A DNA stretch of 64,000 nt, taken from NCBI RefSeq assembly GCF_000739615.1, contig NZ_BATP01000059.1, forward strand, positions 232,213-296,212. The letters are read 5' to 3'. The notes under the pieces are model-generated. The model was not told the DNA's origin, searched no databases, and was given only the letters and a program-made list of their open reading frames with translations. Every line of letters starts with the position of its first letter. Positions within the stretch are counted from its first letter, which is position 1. The DNA is from Haloferula sp. BvORR071 (GTDB taxonomy: Bacteria; Verrucomicrobiota; Verrucomicrobiia; Verrucomicrobiales; Akkermansiaceae). The translations under genes were made by a program, and so were the position numbers. Of this stretch, positions 45,840 to 56,513 are shown one piece after another.

Positions 45840-47072
45840 TTATTCTCCCTTCACCGCGTCGCGCGGGATGCCGCGCATCTCGAAGATCCGGAAGATCGTG
45901 TCCTCGATCAGGTTGTTCGGGCAGGAGGCCCCGGCGGTGATGCCGATAACCACCGGCTTGTCGCCTAACAGCACGCCCGGATAGCTGCTCGCTATTTCCG
46001 ACTTTTCGTGCAGGTCGAAGTGGACGATCTGCTCCAGCGACTCCAGGCAGGCGGCGTTGCGGATGAAGAAGGTCGGCAGCGATTGCTCGCCGATCTCGAC
46101 GAGGTGGGTGGTGTTCGAGCTGTTATAGCCGCCGACCACGAAGAGCATGTCCATCGGCCGGCGCAACATCTCAAAGAGCGCGTCCTGCCGCTCCTGGGTA
46201 GCACCGCAGATGGTGTCGAAGAAGATGAAGCTGTCCGCGTTGCCATCGCGGGTTTCCACGGCGGCGCGGACCCGGCGCTGGATCTCCTCGGTCTCGCTCT
46301 TGAGCATTGTGGTCTGGTTCGCGACACCCACCTTGGCGAGGTGGAGATCCGGGTCGAAGCCTTGTGAGGCGGCGTGCGAGAAGCGCTTGAGGAAGGCCTC
46401 CTTGTCGCCGCCCTCGCGGATGTAGCGGCAGACCGCATCGGTCTCGTCGAGCGTCAGCACGATCAGGTAGTGGCCCTTGCCGTCATCGCCCATCGCGCGG
46501 GAGGCGGTGGCCTGGGTCTCCTCGTGGCCGGCCTTGCCATGGATGATCGAGGTGATGCCGTCCTTGGCGTAGCCGCGGACGCGGCGCCAGACCTTCATCA
46601 CGTCGCCGCAAGTGGTGTCCACCACGTAGCAGCCGCGCTCCTCGATCTTCTCCATGAAGTTCGTTGGCGCGCCGAAGGCTGGCACGATCACCACATCGTC
46701 CTCGCTGAGCTTGTCGTAGTCGTCGGAGAGCTCCTTCCAAGGGAGCGAGACGATGCCCATGTCCACCAACTGGCGGTTGACCTCGGGATTGTGGATGATT
46801 TCGCCGATCAGGAAAATGCGCTGATCCGGGAAGACCCGCCGCGCCGCATAGGCGAGGTCGATCGCGCGCTCCACGCCGTAGCAAAAGCCGAACTGCTGGG
46901 CGAGGCGCACCGTGGTATTGCCGATCGTGATCTCACCGCCGTTTTCGCGGATTCTCTCCACGATCGACGAGCGGTAGTGGCGCTCCACCTCGGCGTTGAC
47001 CTGGGTCATCACGTCCGGGCGGCGGACGTTCACGCGGGGGCGCTTCTGCTTGTCGGCGGCGGCTTCGCTCAT
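45840..47072 (-). CDS. ispH: 4-hydroxy-3-methylbut-2-enyl diphosphate reductase
   Basis: The predicted protein has 410 residues, the long form seen in plants and cyanobacteria rather than the roughly 310-residue E. coli form. It makes IPP and DMAPP from HMBPP in the MEP isoprenoid route, with a [4Fe-4S] cluster. The three ligand cysteines are in FCYGVERA (Cys64), TTCGDVMK and ICGATQERQ. Start 47072 (MSEAAADKQKRP) matches the length of homologues; the first 50 residues are charged. It is followed by a small lipoprotein gene. Confidence 0.96.
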   Translation of the reverse strand: MSEAAADKQKRPRVNVRRPDVMTQVNAEVERHYRSSIVERIRENGGEITIGNTTVRLAQQFGFCYGVERAIDLAYAARRVFPDQRIFLIGEIIHNPEVNRQLVDMGIVSLPWKELSDDYDKLSEDDVVIVPAFGAPTNFMEKIEERGCYVVDTTCGDVMKVWRRVRGYAKDGITSIIHGKAGHEETQATASRAMGDDGKGHYLIVLTLDETDAVCRYIREGGDKEAFLKRFSHAASQGFDPDLHLAKVGVANQTTMLKSETEEIQRRVRAAVETRDGNADSFIFFDTICGATQERQDALFEMLRRPMDMLFVVGGYNSSNTTHLVEIGEQSLPTFFIRNAACLESLEQIVHFDLHEKSEIASSYPGVLLGDKPVVIGITAGASCPNNLIEDTIFRIFEMRGIPRDAVKGE

Positions 47073-47235
47073 GTTCTGTGCGGGCGATATAACGCCGCTT
47101 GGCCCCGGGACCAAATCATTTCCCACGACCGGGGAAAGAGCAGGACCACGATGGATGGGATGGATAGGATGGGACTGATTTCCAATTGATCAGGCCGGGT
47201 GGGAGCAGGCTTTCGATTCCGGGTCAGGTGTCGAC

Positions 47236-47865
47236 TCAGCACCCTCCATTCACCAGATCGGCAATTGCAGCCAAAACACGGCTCTTCGCGTCCGACGCTT
47301 CGTCGAGTCGGTATTCCTCCGCCGACCGGGGCTTGAGGAACTTGAAGAAGTTGATCAGGTCGATCCCGCAGTGCGGATCTTCTCTCCTCCGGCGTTCAAA
47401 GTAGCGCATCTCGGTCTCAGCCTCCTGCCAGAGGTCAATTTCGGCCAAACAACAAATCCGGGCCTCCATGAGCCGGTCGGCAAGAATCGGGTGCGGAGAT
47501 TGTCCGATGGCTTCCGCGTTCAGACTGAGGGCCAAGACTGCGGCTTTTGAGATCTGACCTTGATCCATCCAGAGATGGAGAATGCAGAGGATTGCGGGCA
47601 GATAGCCCTTCCGGCAGGCCAAGGACCGGGTGGCAGCTGCGAGGCAAGACGCTTCCCATTCGTGACGGGCCTCCGGGCAGTCGACGAAATCCCTGCACCT
47701 GAGCAGGTAGGCCGCCCGGCTCGCTGCATACCAGCATTCCCATGGGCGCTCGTGTCGGTGGGCAAGACCCACGGCGGCTTGATACGCGTCCTTCAGTAGC
47801 CCGGCTTGCTTGTTCTCAAGCGAATCGCCACTCCCGATGAGATCCCATATCTCTTCCAATTGCAT
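47236..47865 (-). CDS. Unknown soluble protein
   Basis: The predicted protein has 209 residues from the ATG at 47865 (MQLEEIWDLIGSGDSLENK). It is helical and rich in Trp, Arg and Glu, with paired helices such as WECWYAASRAAYLLRCRD that recall TPR-like packing. No signal or membrane segment is present. It shows a modest GC drop compared with neighbours. The gene follows the TIGR02206-type membrane gene by 41 bp and may be in the same operon. Function unknown. Confidence 0.65.
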   Translation of the reverse strand: MQLEEIWDLIGSGDSLENKQAGLLKDAYQAAVGLAHRHERPWECWYAASRAAYLLRCRDFVDCPEARHEWEASCLAAATRSLACRKGYLPAILCILHLWMDQGQISKAAVLALSLNAEAIGQSPHPILADRLMEARICCLAEIDLWQEAETEMRYFERRRREDPHCGIDLINFFKFLKPRSAEEYRLDEASDAKSRVLAAIADLVNGGC

Positions 47866-47906
47866 TTTCCATCCAAGTTGCTGCCTCCTCGAATGCCAAG
47901 ACGGGC

Positions 47907-48614
47907 CTACGACTCTTTTTGCGTGGAACTCTTCTTTGTCAAAATCGGGAGGCTCAGCAGGCAAAACAACACCACGCACAGCACCTGCATCCAGATCAGG
48001 TAAATCGGCCACGGGCCCATTTGGTCCAGCAGGCTGGGATTGACCGGCTTGTGCTCGGTGAAGCCGAAGTTCGTGTGCATCGACTTGTTCACGATCATCA
48101 CCCCCACAAAGTACACGTTCGCCCAGAGCCAGGCCCGCAGCGGATCCTTCCACCACGGGCGCTCGGCCCGCCAGCCATTCACGATCGGCAGGTAGAAGGC
48201 GGCACCGACTACCGCGAAGTGGTGGACGAAGAAGGCGACGAAGGCAGGGTGGGGGAAGCCGATCGTGATCGCAGGCGTGGCCAGCGCCTGCACCGTGGCC
48301 GCCAGCCCCCAGAAGTAAGTCAGCACCGCCAGGAGACGCTTCTGGGTTAGCAACGCGAAGCCACCGACGAAGGCGGCGATATCGCAGAGCTGGAGAGGCA
48401 GGGCGCTGTCCAAGTCCTCGTCCCCTTCATACATCGACCACGCGAACTGGGTGTAGGCGAAGGCTGCGAGGCAGAGGAAGGCCAGGATACAGCGGGCGAT
48501 TCTCTCATTCCGCGGACTCGACTTTCCCAAGACGACCAGCACCACGACACCTACCGCGCCGGCCACCAAGGCCCAGCCGTGCATCGCGGTGAAGGGTTTG
48601 AAGACCGGCGGCAT
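47907..48614 (-). CDS. TIGR02206-type integral membrane protein
   Basis: The predicted protein has 235 residues with six or seven transmembrane helices. The family signature region PLQLCDIAAFVGGFALLT and the later HHFAVVGAAFYLPIVNG with NVYFVGVMIVNK match TIGR02206/YwaF-like conserved membrane proteins as I recall. The function of the family is unknown. Start chosen at 48614, because the upstream frame encodes no hydrophobic helix. It is part of a minus-strand run with the gene at 48680-50473. Confidence 0.8.
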   Translation of the reverse strand: MPPVFKPFTAMHGWALVAGAVGVVVLVVLGKSSPRNERIARCILAFLCLAAFAYTQFAWSMYEGDEDLDSALPLQLCDIAAFVGGFALLTQKRLLAVLTYFWGLAATVQALATPAITIGFPHPAFVAFFVHHFAVVGAAFYLPIVNGWRAERPWWKDPLRAWLWANVYFVGVMIVNKSMHTNFGFTEHKPVNPSLLDQMGPWPIYLIWMQVLCVVLFCLLSLPILTKKSSTQKES

Positions 48615-48679
48615 GGCTCCAGCCAATCCGGGTACGCGTTTCGCCGCAAGCCTGCTTCCTGATAGGCGGACCTCAGGGG

Positions 48680-50473
48680 TCAATGGCTGGTATCCTCTTT
48701 CACCGGCTCAGGCGGCCACGACTTTCCATCGGGTAACGAGAATCGGACGGCGGGGTCGCTGGCATTGATATCCGAGCCGGTCAGGGAGGCGGACACGGAG
48801 GCATCCTTGAGCGGCAGCCGTTCGCCTCGGGCGAGGCGCTCATGGTTTTTCCGGAGGAACTCGCGCCAAGCATCGCGGATGGCAAAGCGCTGCTCGTGGG
48901 TGAAGTTGCTGTTTCCCCCGCCGGAGCCCGAGGTGAGATCGAGGGTACCGGTCGCCAACTCCCTCAGAGCCTCGTACATGTGTTCCTGGTCGGTGATCAC
49001 CTCGCACCAGGCTTCCCACAGCTCCACCCGCGCGCCGAGGGCTTGGGCTGCGGAGCTCGCAGCGGACTGCACGAAAGTCTCATGCGTGGATTCCACGATC
49101 TGGCAGAGCGGCCGAATGAACGCCTTCCGTCCTGATTTCCCGGCCACCTCGCAGGCGGAGCGTAGGACGCCCCAGTCCTTGTCTTCCAAGGCTTTCATCA
49201 ATGCCGGCTCAAACTCGTCGGGAACCGGCGTCGGTATTGCGAGGATGGCGTTCTGCCGGAAGGTGGGAGGATTCGCATCGCTGAAGGCAATGACCGTTTG
49301 TTTCCAGCGGTCGGTCGCGGGGCGTGGGATGTTAGGGTCGGCCAGTTCGCGGAACTGGGCGAGAATCACGGCGGATCCGCCGCTGGGATCGGGCCCGAGC
49401 CTCCAGCCGCGGCCTCGCAAGGCGTCGATGGCTTGGATCAGGCAGCGCAGGGGTGCTGGCGCGTCGAGTGTGTTGGCTCCCTTGCCGGAACGGATTTCCC
49501 AAGGGCCGTCGAGCGCGGCCTGGGTGGCCTCTAACAGCGGCTTTGCTTGGGATGCATCGCCTTGGGCTTGGATGAACGAGGCACCGAGCTCCACGGTGGC
49601 GGCGTCTCTGCTGCGAAGCATGGTGAGCGCGGCTCTGAGCAGCCGCTCGCGGAATTTCGGATCCCAATCCTGCCGGGGAGTTTCGTCGCCAAGACTCGGT
49701 AAGCGCATTCTCAACGCAGCCCCGGAAGCCTTGACGACATCGGCTGACGGGCTCTCCAACAAGTCCAGCAGCGCCTGGAAGGCTGCAAGCCCGCGAATGC
49801 CGGCGATGCCTGTGACGGCATTCGCATGACCCGCCTTGGCCTCCTGAATGAGGGCGGGGAGGAAGATCTCGTGCCGCAGTTTGTCGAGTTGGAAGCGCCG
49901 GTCCCAGTCATCACCTCCGGAGGAGAGATCACGCACACGGTCAAGGATCTCCTCGGCGGTGGGCATGATGACCTCGATGTTGGCCTTGGCCACCGGGTGC
50001 GGGTGTTTCTCCTCCACCAGCCAACCCAAGTCATGACAGGCTTCCACGGTGTAGGTGCCTGCGCCAGGCAACGCCACATATCCCGGCAGTGGAAACTTGA
50101 TGTCGGCTGATTCTCCCGGACCGATTTTTTGGCTACCTCCAAGGCCGCCGAAATTCGGCGATTTCACGCTTTCGTCGGGCAGCACCTTGCCCTCGGAATC
50201 CGTGACCCGGATCTTCAATCTCAAGGGGAAACCTGTTCCCCGGTAGTCTCCGCCGGTTGAGATCTCAAAGGGCTCGCTGCCGGCATTGGTCACGGTGAAA
50301 ACCCCGGGGACCGCATCGCCGAGCCTTACCTTCTCCGGCAGTTTCAGGCTGACCTTTGCCCCGGCTGGGACGGGTAATTTTGCGCCGAATTCGGTCGCGA
50401 TCGGCAAGGTGTTTCCCCCTTGCGCTGTTGGAAGGACGAGAAGAAGGCAGGCAAGAAAGCAGGGAATTTTCAT
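48680..50473 (-). CDS. Secreted HEAT-like repeat protein
   Basis: The predicted protein has 597 residues with a signal peptide (CFLACLLLVLPTAQGG). An N-terminal beta domain (about 25-170; VKLTLPEKVRLGDAV-like strand with PGVFTVTNAGSEPFEI) is followed by a long helical part from about 185 with repeats that recall HEAT or TPR motifs (for example ALMKALEDKDWGVLRSACEVA and FIRPLCQIVESTHE). It is probably a periplasmic scaffold. No enzymatic motif. It is first in a three-gene minus-strand run with 48614 and 47865. Confidence 0.78.
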   Translation of the reverse strand: MKIPCFLACLLLVLPTAQGGNTLPIATEFGAKLPVPAGAKVSLKLPEKVRLGDAVPGVFTVTNAGSEPFEISTGGDYRGTGFPLRLKIRVTDSEGKVLPDESVKSPNFGGLGGSQKIGPGESADIKFPLPGYVALPGAGTYTVEACHDLGWLVEEKHPHPVAKANIEVIMPTAEEILDRVRDLSSGGDDWDRRFQLDKLRHEIFLPALIQEAKAGHANAVTGIAGIRGLAAFQALLDLLESPSADVVKASGAALRMRLPSLGDETPRQDWDPKFRERLLRAALTMLRSRDAATVELGASFIQAQGDASQAKPLLEATQAALDGPWEIRSGKGANTLDAPAPLRCLIQAIDALRGRGWRLGPDPSGGSAVILAQFRELADPNIPRPATDRWKQTVIAFSDANPPTFRQNAILAIPTPVPDEFEPALMKALEDKDWGVLRSACEVAGKSGRKAFIRPLCQIVESTHETFVQSAASSAAQALGARVELWEAWCEVITDQEHMYEALRELATGTLDLTSGSGGGNSNFTHEQRFAIRDAWREFLRKNHERLARGERLPLKDASVSASLTGSDINASDPAVRFSLPDGKSWPPEPVKEDTSH

Positions 50474-50573
50474 CAACGGAGCAGGGTTTCCTCTTCTGAA
50501 GACCCGTCCAATCGACTTCTGTTGGTAGATTTCTGACTTTTTTAGCCGAGCGCCCAAGCGCGGGACTGCTTGG

Positions 50574-50750
50574 CTATTTCTTGTCCTCCACCTTGATCTC
50601 CACGTCGCCGGTCTTCTTGTCGCGGTCCACTTTCAGGCTGCCGCCGGGAGTCTGGACGTCCATCACCCGTTCCTTTTGGCGGCAGCCGGCGCCAATGGTG
50701 CAGGCGAGGGCTGCGAGGAGAAGGAGGCTGTTTCGGAATTTGGCGTTCAT
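50574..50750 (-). CDS. Small predicted lipoprotein
   Basis: The predicted protein has 58 residues. The lipobox IGAGC follows the hydrophobic LLLLAALACT, with Cys near residue 23. The mature part is charged (QKERVMDVQTPGGSLKVDRD). It is downstream of the 237-residue lipoprotein gene on the same strand, 91 bp away. Function unknown. Confidence 0.6.
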   Translation of the reverse strand: MNAKFRNSLLLLAALACTIGAGCRQKERVMDVQTPGGSLKVDRDKKTGDVEIKVEDKK

Positions 50751-50841
50751 GGATCGTATTGGGTATCGTGACATCCTAGCCCATCTCGCCGCTTCCGCCA
50801 ATGACTTGCTAGATTCCCGGTTTCCGTGCCGCAGGAAGGAC

Positions 50842-51555
50842 TTAGCGGTGCTCCTCCTGCGCCCAAATGATGGCATTCGTGAAGCCGAGCCCTAGCCGCT
50901 GGCCGACCAGATCGTAGTCGTAGCCGTAGCCATCGATCGAGCCGGTAGCCAGTTCCCGAAGCTGCGAGGAAGCCTGGCTGAACTGACCGATGCTGCTGCG
51001 CGGAATCTGATGCGGCTCCTTCGCGGTCTCCAGCTCATGGTTCGCGGCATCGATCGCATCCGCGCACTTGAGGAAGGTGTCTTTGGCCTTCTCCGGGATC
51101 GCGAAAGTCCCTCGCTCGACTGCGCTGGCATTCCGGGCTTCCAGATAGGCGGGCAGCACTCCGTAGAAGTCCGTGGTGGCCTTGGAAAGGGCGTTGATGG
51201 CGCCTTGGTAGCGGCCGTCCAACCCTGCCTCGCGGAGGGCTGTGGGAAGCGCGGGCGTCTTCAGGATCGCGCCTGCTGCCACGTCTTCCGGCTTGGCGAG
51301 CCCGTTGACCCGGGCCACGAAGCCGGAAAACTTCTCATGCCCATATGCCCTCCTGGCGACAGCCCCCAGATTGGATCCCGCCTCGACCTTGACCGCCACG
51401 ATCGGCGGCGCGGGAATCTCCGCCTCGGTGACGACCGGCAGCACCGGGGGCGGGGGAGAGGCAGGCTTGGGAACCGGAGTTGCAACCACTTTGACCGGTT
51501 TTTGGCAGCTGCAGAGGGCGATCGCGGCGAGAAGTGGCAAAAGCAACGGTTTCAT
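50842..51555 (-). CDS. Predicted lipoprotein with LysM-like segment
   Basis: The predicted protein has 237 residues. The lipobox is ALCSC (Cys near residue 17). A Pro-rich linker (30-50) precedes a segment VKVEAGSNLGAVARRAYGHE with a LysM-like start, then a helical domain. This suggests peptidoglycan contact, but the LysM match is partial. It is divergent from the aminotransferase gene. Function unknown. Confidence 0.7.
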   Translation of the reverse strand: MKPLLLPLLAAIALCSCQKPVKVVATPVPKPASPPPPVLPVVTEAEIPAPPIVAVKVEAGSNLGAVARRAYGHEKFSGFVARVNGLAKPEDVAAGAILKTPALPTALREAGLDGRYQGAINALSKATTDFYGVLPAYLEARNASAVERGTFAIPEKAKDTFLKCADAIDAANHELETAKEPHQIPRSSIGQFSQASSQLRELATGSIDGYGYDYDLVGQRLGLGFTNAIIWAQEEHR

Positions 51556-51704
51556 GGGCGGATCTACTGAGGCTCAAGGGGCGAGCCTCGGGGCGCAACT
51601 GTACTCCTCATCTCTCCCGGCACAAGAACTCGGCGTTTCCCGCCGTTGACGCCGGGCCGTTTCCCCCCTGAAATGCGCGCCCCCGGCGAGGTCCGGGTGT
51701 GTAT

Positions 51705-52877
<1,173 letters not shown>

Positions 52878-52897
52878 AGTTCTGGCAGGAGCGGCGC

Positions 52898-53698
52898 ATG
52901 CAGGACGAATCTCCCCATCGGCCTTCATCCGCGTCGCTCCATTTGCAGGGCACGGATCAGTGGATCCGTGCCCAAGTCCTGCCCTTCGCTGTCTTCCTTG
53001 GCTTCAATCTGCTACTGCAGATCTTCGCCACCTTCTGCGGTTCCAGCAATCCTGCTGCGCCGTGGTGGCGCCAGACGCCCGAGCAATGGCTGTATCCCAT
53101 CCAGACCCTGGTCTGCCTCGGAATCCTGGTGCAGCGTTGGAAGTACTATGAGTTTCGTTGGTCGGCCAAGTGGTGTCTGGTTGGCGTGGTCTTCGGTGCG
53201 GTCGGCATTGGCTTTTGGCTGCTGCCGACCATCGCGTATGAGCGGCTGGGACTGAGCGGGCCGACCGAAGGCTGGCAGAAGTGGCTCGGCCTGGCGGAGC
53301 GCGAGAAGGGCTTCAATCCCGGCGCGGTCTTCGGCGCCGGCACACCGGCCTACTGGGCGGCGCTGATTCTGCGTTTCCTCCGCGCGGCGGTCGTGGTGGC
53401 GATGATCGAGGAGATCTTCTGGCGTTCCTTTCTGATGCGCTTCGTCATGGATCGGGAAGGGGACTACTGGAAGCGGCCCTTCGGCCAGGCTTCATGGAAG
53501 TCCTTCGCCATCGTGACCGGCCTCTTCATGGTCGCGCACTCTCCGATCGATTACGCCGGGGCCTTGATCTACGGCTCCTTGACCTACATTCTCTGCATCT
53601 GGACCAAGAACCTCGGTGCTTGTGTGACCATGCATGCCACGGCGAATTTCCTAATGGGCTTGTTTGCCGTGATTTACGGCAAGTATGGGCTGTGGTGA
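52898..53698 (+). CDS. CAAX/CPBP-family intramembrane protease, exosortase-linked type
   Basis: The predicted protein has 266 residues with about eight transmembrane helices. The catalytic motif EE...R is in MIEEIFWRSFLMRF, and the later histidines are in FMVAHSPIDYAG and VTMHATANFLMG, as in type II CAAX (CPBP) proteases. This subgroup is often coded with exosortase in PEP-CTERM bacteria (TIGR03008-like, from memory). No exosortase is next to it, but a PEP-CTERM protein is encoded at 29109. It starts 20 bp after the aminotransferase gene. Confidence 0.85.
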   Translation: MQDESPHRPSSASLHLQGTDQWIRAQVLPFAVFLGFNLLLQIFATFCGSSNPAAPWWRQTPEQWLYPIQTLVCLGILVQRWKYYEFRWSAKWCLVGVVFGAVGIGFWLLPTIAYERLGLSGPTEGWQKWLGLAEREKGFNPGAVFGAGTPAYWAALILRFLRAAVVVAMIEEIFWRSFLMRFVMDREGDYWKRPFGQASWKSFAIVTGLFMVAHSPIDYAGALIYGSLTYILCIWTKNLGACVTMHATANFLMGLFAVIYGKYGLW

Positions 53699-53724
53699 AG
53701 TGGTGGGGGCTACCGCACCACTTC
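53697..53724. terminator. Shared hairpin between CAAX protease and HlyD gene ends
   Basis: GAAGTGGTG pairs with CACCACTTC around a 10-base loop. It covers the stop codon of the CAAX gene (53696-53698) and lies 4 bp from the stop codon of the convergent HlyD-type gene, so it may end both transcripts. No long T-tract is seen, hence moderate confidence. Confidence 0.5.
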
Positions 53725-53727
53725 TTC

Positions 53728-54855
53728 TCATCCCTTTACCTTCACTTTCACGACGGTCGATAAGCCAGGGCGCAGGCTCTCCTCAAAGCCCTTCACGGAC
53801 TCTGTCTCGAACACAATCTTCACCGGCACACGCTGGACCACCTTGGTGAAGTTCCCGGTCGCATTGTCCGGTGGCAGGAGCGCGAACTGCGCCCCGGTCG
53901 ATGGGGCGATGCTCTCGATGTGTCCGGCAAAAGCCTTCCCGCCCAAGGCATCCACTTCGATCTCCACCGCTTGGCCCGGCTTCACGGACTTGAGCTGTGT
54001 CTCCTTGAAATTCGCCACCACCCAGTAGCCGTCTTCCACGAGGGCGAAGACCGGCTGGCTTTCCTGCACGCGGTTGCCCGTCTCGATGTTGCGGTTGCCG
54101 ACCAAGCCATCCGCCGGGGCCATGATCTTGGTATCGGCATACTGGCGCTCGGCTTCGTGCAGCGCGGCGGCTTGGCCTTCTACCGTCGCCTTGGCCACGC
54201 CGACTTCGGCTTCGGCCACCTTCACCGCGGCCTCGCTGGTGTGCTTCTTCGCCTGTGTAGCCAAGAGCATCGCCTTGGCTCCTTCTAGAGCGGCGGTGCT
54301 GGTGGCCACCACGCTGCGGCTGGTATCCACTTCGGCAGCGGAGACCGCGCGAGTGCCGCCGCTGGAGAGGCTGTTGTTGCGCTGGTAGTTGGTGTTCGCC
54401 AGCTCGAGCTGTGCTTCCGCCAGTTTCACCGATGACTCGGCATTCGCCATCTGGGCCTCGGCTTGGAGCACCTCCGCCTTGCTCCGTTCGAGTGCCGCCT
54501 CGGCCTCGCCTTCACCAGCCTCCGCCTGCGCTTTCGCCGCATTCAGCTTCTGCCGCGCGATCTCGAATTCCAGCGGATCGATCTCCGCCAGCTCTTGGCC
54601 GGCTTTCACGCGTTGGTTCTCCTGCACCAGCACCTTCAAGACCGGCCCACCGACGCCGGGGCTAATGCGGTGGATGTGTGCCGTCACGTAGGCATCATCG
54701 GTTGTTTCGTAGGCGATCGACTCGTGGATGAAATTTGCGGCCCATGCGCCGCCGCCGACGACCACGCCCAAGGCGAGGAGTCGCGGCAAGACACTGCGCC
54801 GCTTCTTTCCTGCGGGCGGGCTCTGGTTTTCGGGTGAATCGGTGGACTCGGACAT
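53728..54855 (-). CDS. HlyD/EmrA-type membrane fusion protein
   Basis: The predicted protein has 375 residues. A transmembrane anchor (VLPRLLALGVVVGGGAWAAN, about 22-41) precedes the biotinyl-lipoyl-like half (YVTAHIHRISPGVGGPVLKV), a long alpha-hairpin with heptads (about 105-225) and a C-terminal beta domain. It joins the inner-membrane transporter to an outer-membrane channel, which must be encoded elsewhere. It is the last gene of the TetR-EmrB-EmrA-like operon, 29 bp after the transporter gene. Confidence 0.92.
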   Translation of the reverse strand: MSESTDSPENQSPPAGKKRRSVLPRLLALGVVVGGGAWAANFIHESIAYETTDDAYVTAHIHRISPGVGGPVLKVLVQENQRVKAGQELAEIDPLEFEIARQKLNAAKAQAEAGEGEAEAALERSKAEVLQAEAQMANAESSVKLAEAQLELANTNYQRNNSLSSGGTRAVSAAEVDTSRSVVATSTAALEGAKAMLLATQAKKHTSEAAVKVAEAEVGVAKATVEGQAAALHEAERQYADTKIMAPADGLVGNRNIETGNRVQESQPVFALVEDGYWVVANFKETQLKSVKPGQAVEIEVDALGGKAFAGHIESIAPSTGAQFALLPPDNATGNFTKVVQRVPVKIVFETESVKGFEESLRPGLSTVVKVKVKG

Positions 54856-54884
54856 GGTGTAAACGGGTGAGTGTGGAAAAAGGT

Positions 54885-56513
54885 TCAGTGCGCGGATGCC
54901 GCTGCATCGGAGGCGTCCTTGTTCGACTTGTTGCCGCCTAACAGAAACAGTAGTGGCAGCGTCACGATGAAGATCAGGGCGACATACAAGAAGACATCGC
55001 CATAGGACTGGAGCATCGCCTGGCCGGAGACGATCCGGTCGACCAGCCCCAGTGCTTGGTCATGGGCCGCCTGGTGGCTGCCCGCGTGCGGGGCCATGGC
55101 TCCGGTGAGCATCTCCATACGCTCGCCGAATTGCGGCCGATATTCTGAGATCCGCTCGACCAGCACCGAGCGATGCAAGGCCTGGCGCTGCACGACCACG
55201 GTGGTGATCAGGGCGATGCCGATGCTGCTGCCGAGCTGGCGTGTCAGGCTGTAGAAGCCGGCACCTGCCGCGAGGTCCTTTTTGGGCAAGGGGCCGAGTG
55301 TCGCGATACTAAGCGGCATGAACATCATCACGCTGCCGAAGCCACGCGCGATCAGCGGCCAGAACAGCTGATGCGTCCCGGTATTGGGATTGATGTTCAT
55401 CAGCAGGAAGCCGGTCAGGCTAGTGCAGAGCGCGCCTGCGAAGATCATCACCCGCGGCGGGAACTTGCCGCCGATGCGGCCGTAGAGAACCATCATGATC
55501 GCGGATGCCACGGCACCGGGCGCCAGGACCAAGCCGCTCTGCAGGGCGGTGTAGTGCAGGTAATCCTGCACGAAGACCGGCACCGCGAACATGATCCCAT
55601 ACAGGCCCATTCCGAGGATCGCGGAGTACATGCTGCCGCCGATCATCGAGCGATGGCGCAAGACCCGAAGATCCACCGCGGGGTGCTCCGTGGTCAACTC
55701 GCGCCAAATGAAGAGCGCGATGCCGATCACGCTGGCCACCGCCACGGTGCGGATGAAGTTCGAGTCGAACCAATCCTCCTGCTGGCCTTCCTCCAGGAAG
55801 ATCTGGAAGCAGGCCAGGCCCACCGCCAGCAGGCCAATGCCGGTCCAGTCGACCTTGCCCGTGCGGTTGATGTCCTCCTTGCGGTCGGAGGGCATGAAGG
55901 TCAGGCACATCAGCACCGCGAGGATGCCCATCGGCAGATTGATGAAGAAGATCCAGCGCCAGCCCATGTTGTCCGTGAGCCAGCCGCCGAGCACCGGGCC
56001 AAGTGCCGGTCCCACGATCACACCGAGGCCGAAGATCGCTTGGGCGATGGGCCGCTCCTTCACCGGGAAGGCCTCAAAGACGATCGACTGCGCCTTTGCC
56101 AGCAGGCCACCGCCCGCCAGCCCTTGCAGCACCCGTGCGAAGATCAGCATGCCCAGGCTGTGCGAGATCCCACAGAGCAAGGAAGCCATGGTGAAGCCGA
56201 TCAGAGAGAAGACGAAGTAGTTCCGCCGCCCGAAGCGGTAGCCGAGCCAGGCGGAGAGGGGGATGATCACCACGTTCGCGCAGGCATAGCTGGTGGAGAT
56301 CCAACCGGCTTCGGAGAGGGTAGCGCCGAGATTGCCGCGGATGTTCGGCAGCGCTACGTTGGCGATCACGGTATCGATTACCTCCAGGATCGCGCCCAGC
56401 GAAGCTGCCAGCGCGATCACCCACTTCAGCCAGCCCTTCTCTAACAGGCGTGCCGCCAGCGGACTCAGCAAGGCCGGGTCCGAACCATACAAATTGACGC
56501 CGGGTGTGCTCAT
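54885..56513 (-). CDS. DHA2-family multidrug efflux MFS transporter (EmrB-like)
   Basis: The predicted protein has 542 residues and about 14 transmembrane helices, as is normal for DHA2. Visible are the family motifs near LAASLGAILEVIDTVIANVA (helix 1, D in the motif), WISTSYACANVVIIPLSAWL and the GPVLGGWLTDNMGWRWIF stretch of motif C. It is an H+-driven drug exporter. Start and stop are coupled to the TetR gene by TGATG at 56511-56515. Confidence 0.94.
   Translation of the reverse strand: MSTPGVNLYGSDPALLSPLAARLLEKGWLKWVIALAASLGAILEVIDTVIANVALPNIRGNLGATLSEAGWISTSYACANVVIIPLSAWLGYRFGRRNYFVFSLIGFTMASLLCGISHSLGMLIFARVLQGLAGGGLLAKAQSIVFEAFPVKERPIAQAIFGLGVIVGPALGPVLGGWLTDNMGWRWIFFINLPMGILAVLMCLTFMPSDRKEDINRTGKVDWTGIGLLAVGLACFQIFLEEGQQEDWFDSNFIRTVAVASVIGIALFIWRELTTEHPAVDLRVLRHRSMIGGSMYSAILGMGLYGIMFAVPVFVQDYLHYTALQSGLVLAPGAVASAIMMVLYGRIGGKFPPRVMIFAGALCTSLTGFLLMNINPNTGTHQLFWPLIARGFGSVMMFMPLSIATLGPLPKKDLAAGAGFYSLTRQLGSSIGIALITTVVVQRQALHRSVLVERISEYRPQFGERMEMLTGAMAPHAGSHQAAHDQALGLVDRIVSGQAMLQSYGDVFLYVALIFIVTLPLLFLLGGNKSNKDASDAAASAH

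Noticed and set aside
55173..56444. Plus-strand frame opposite the EmrB-like transporter
   Set aside because: It is antisense to a 14-helix transporter and its His/Glu/Gln-rich composition reflects the hydrophobic codons on the other strand.
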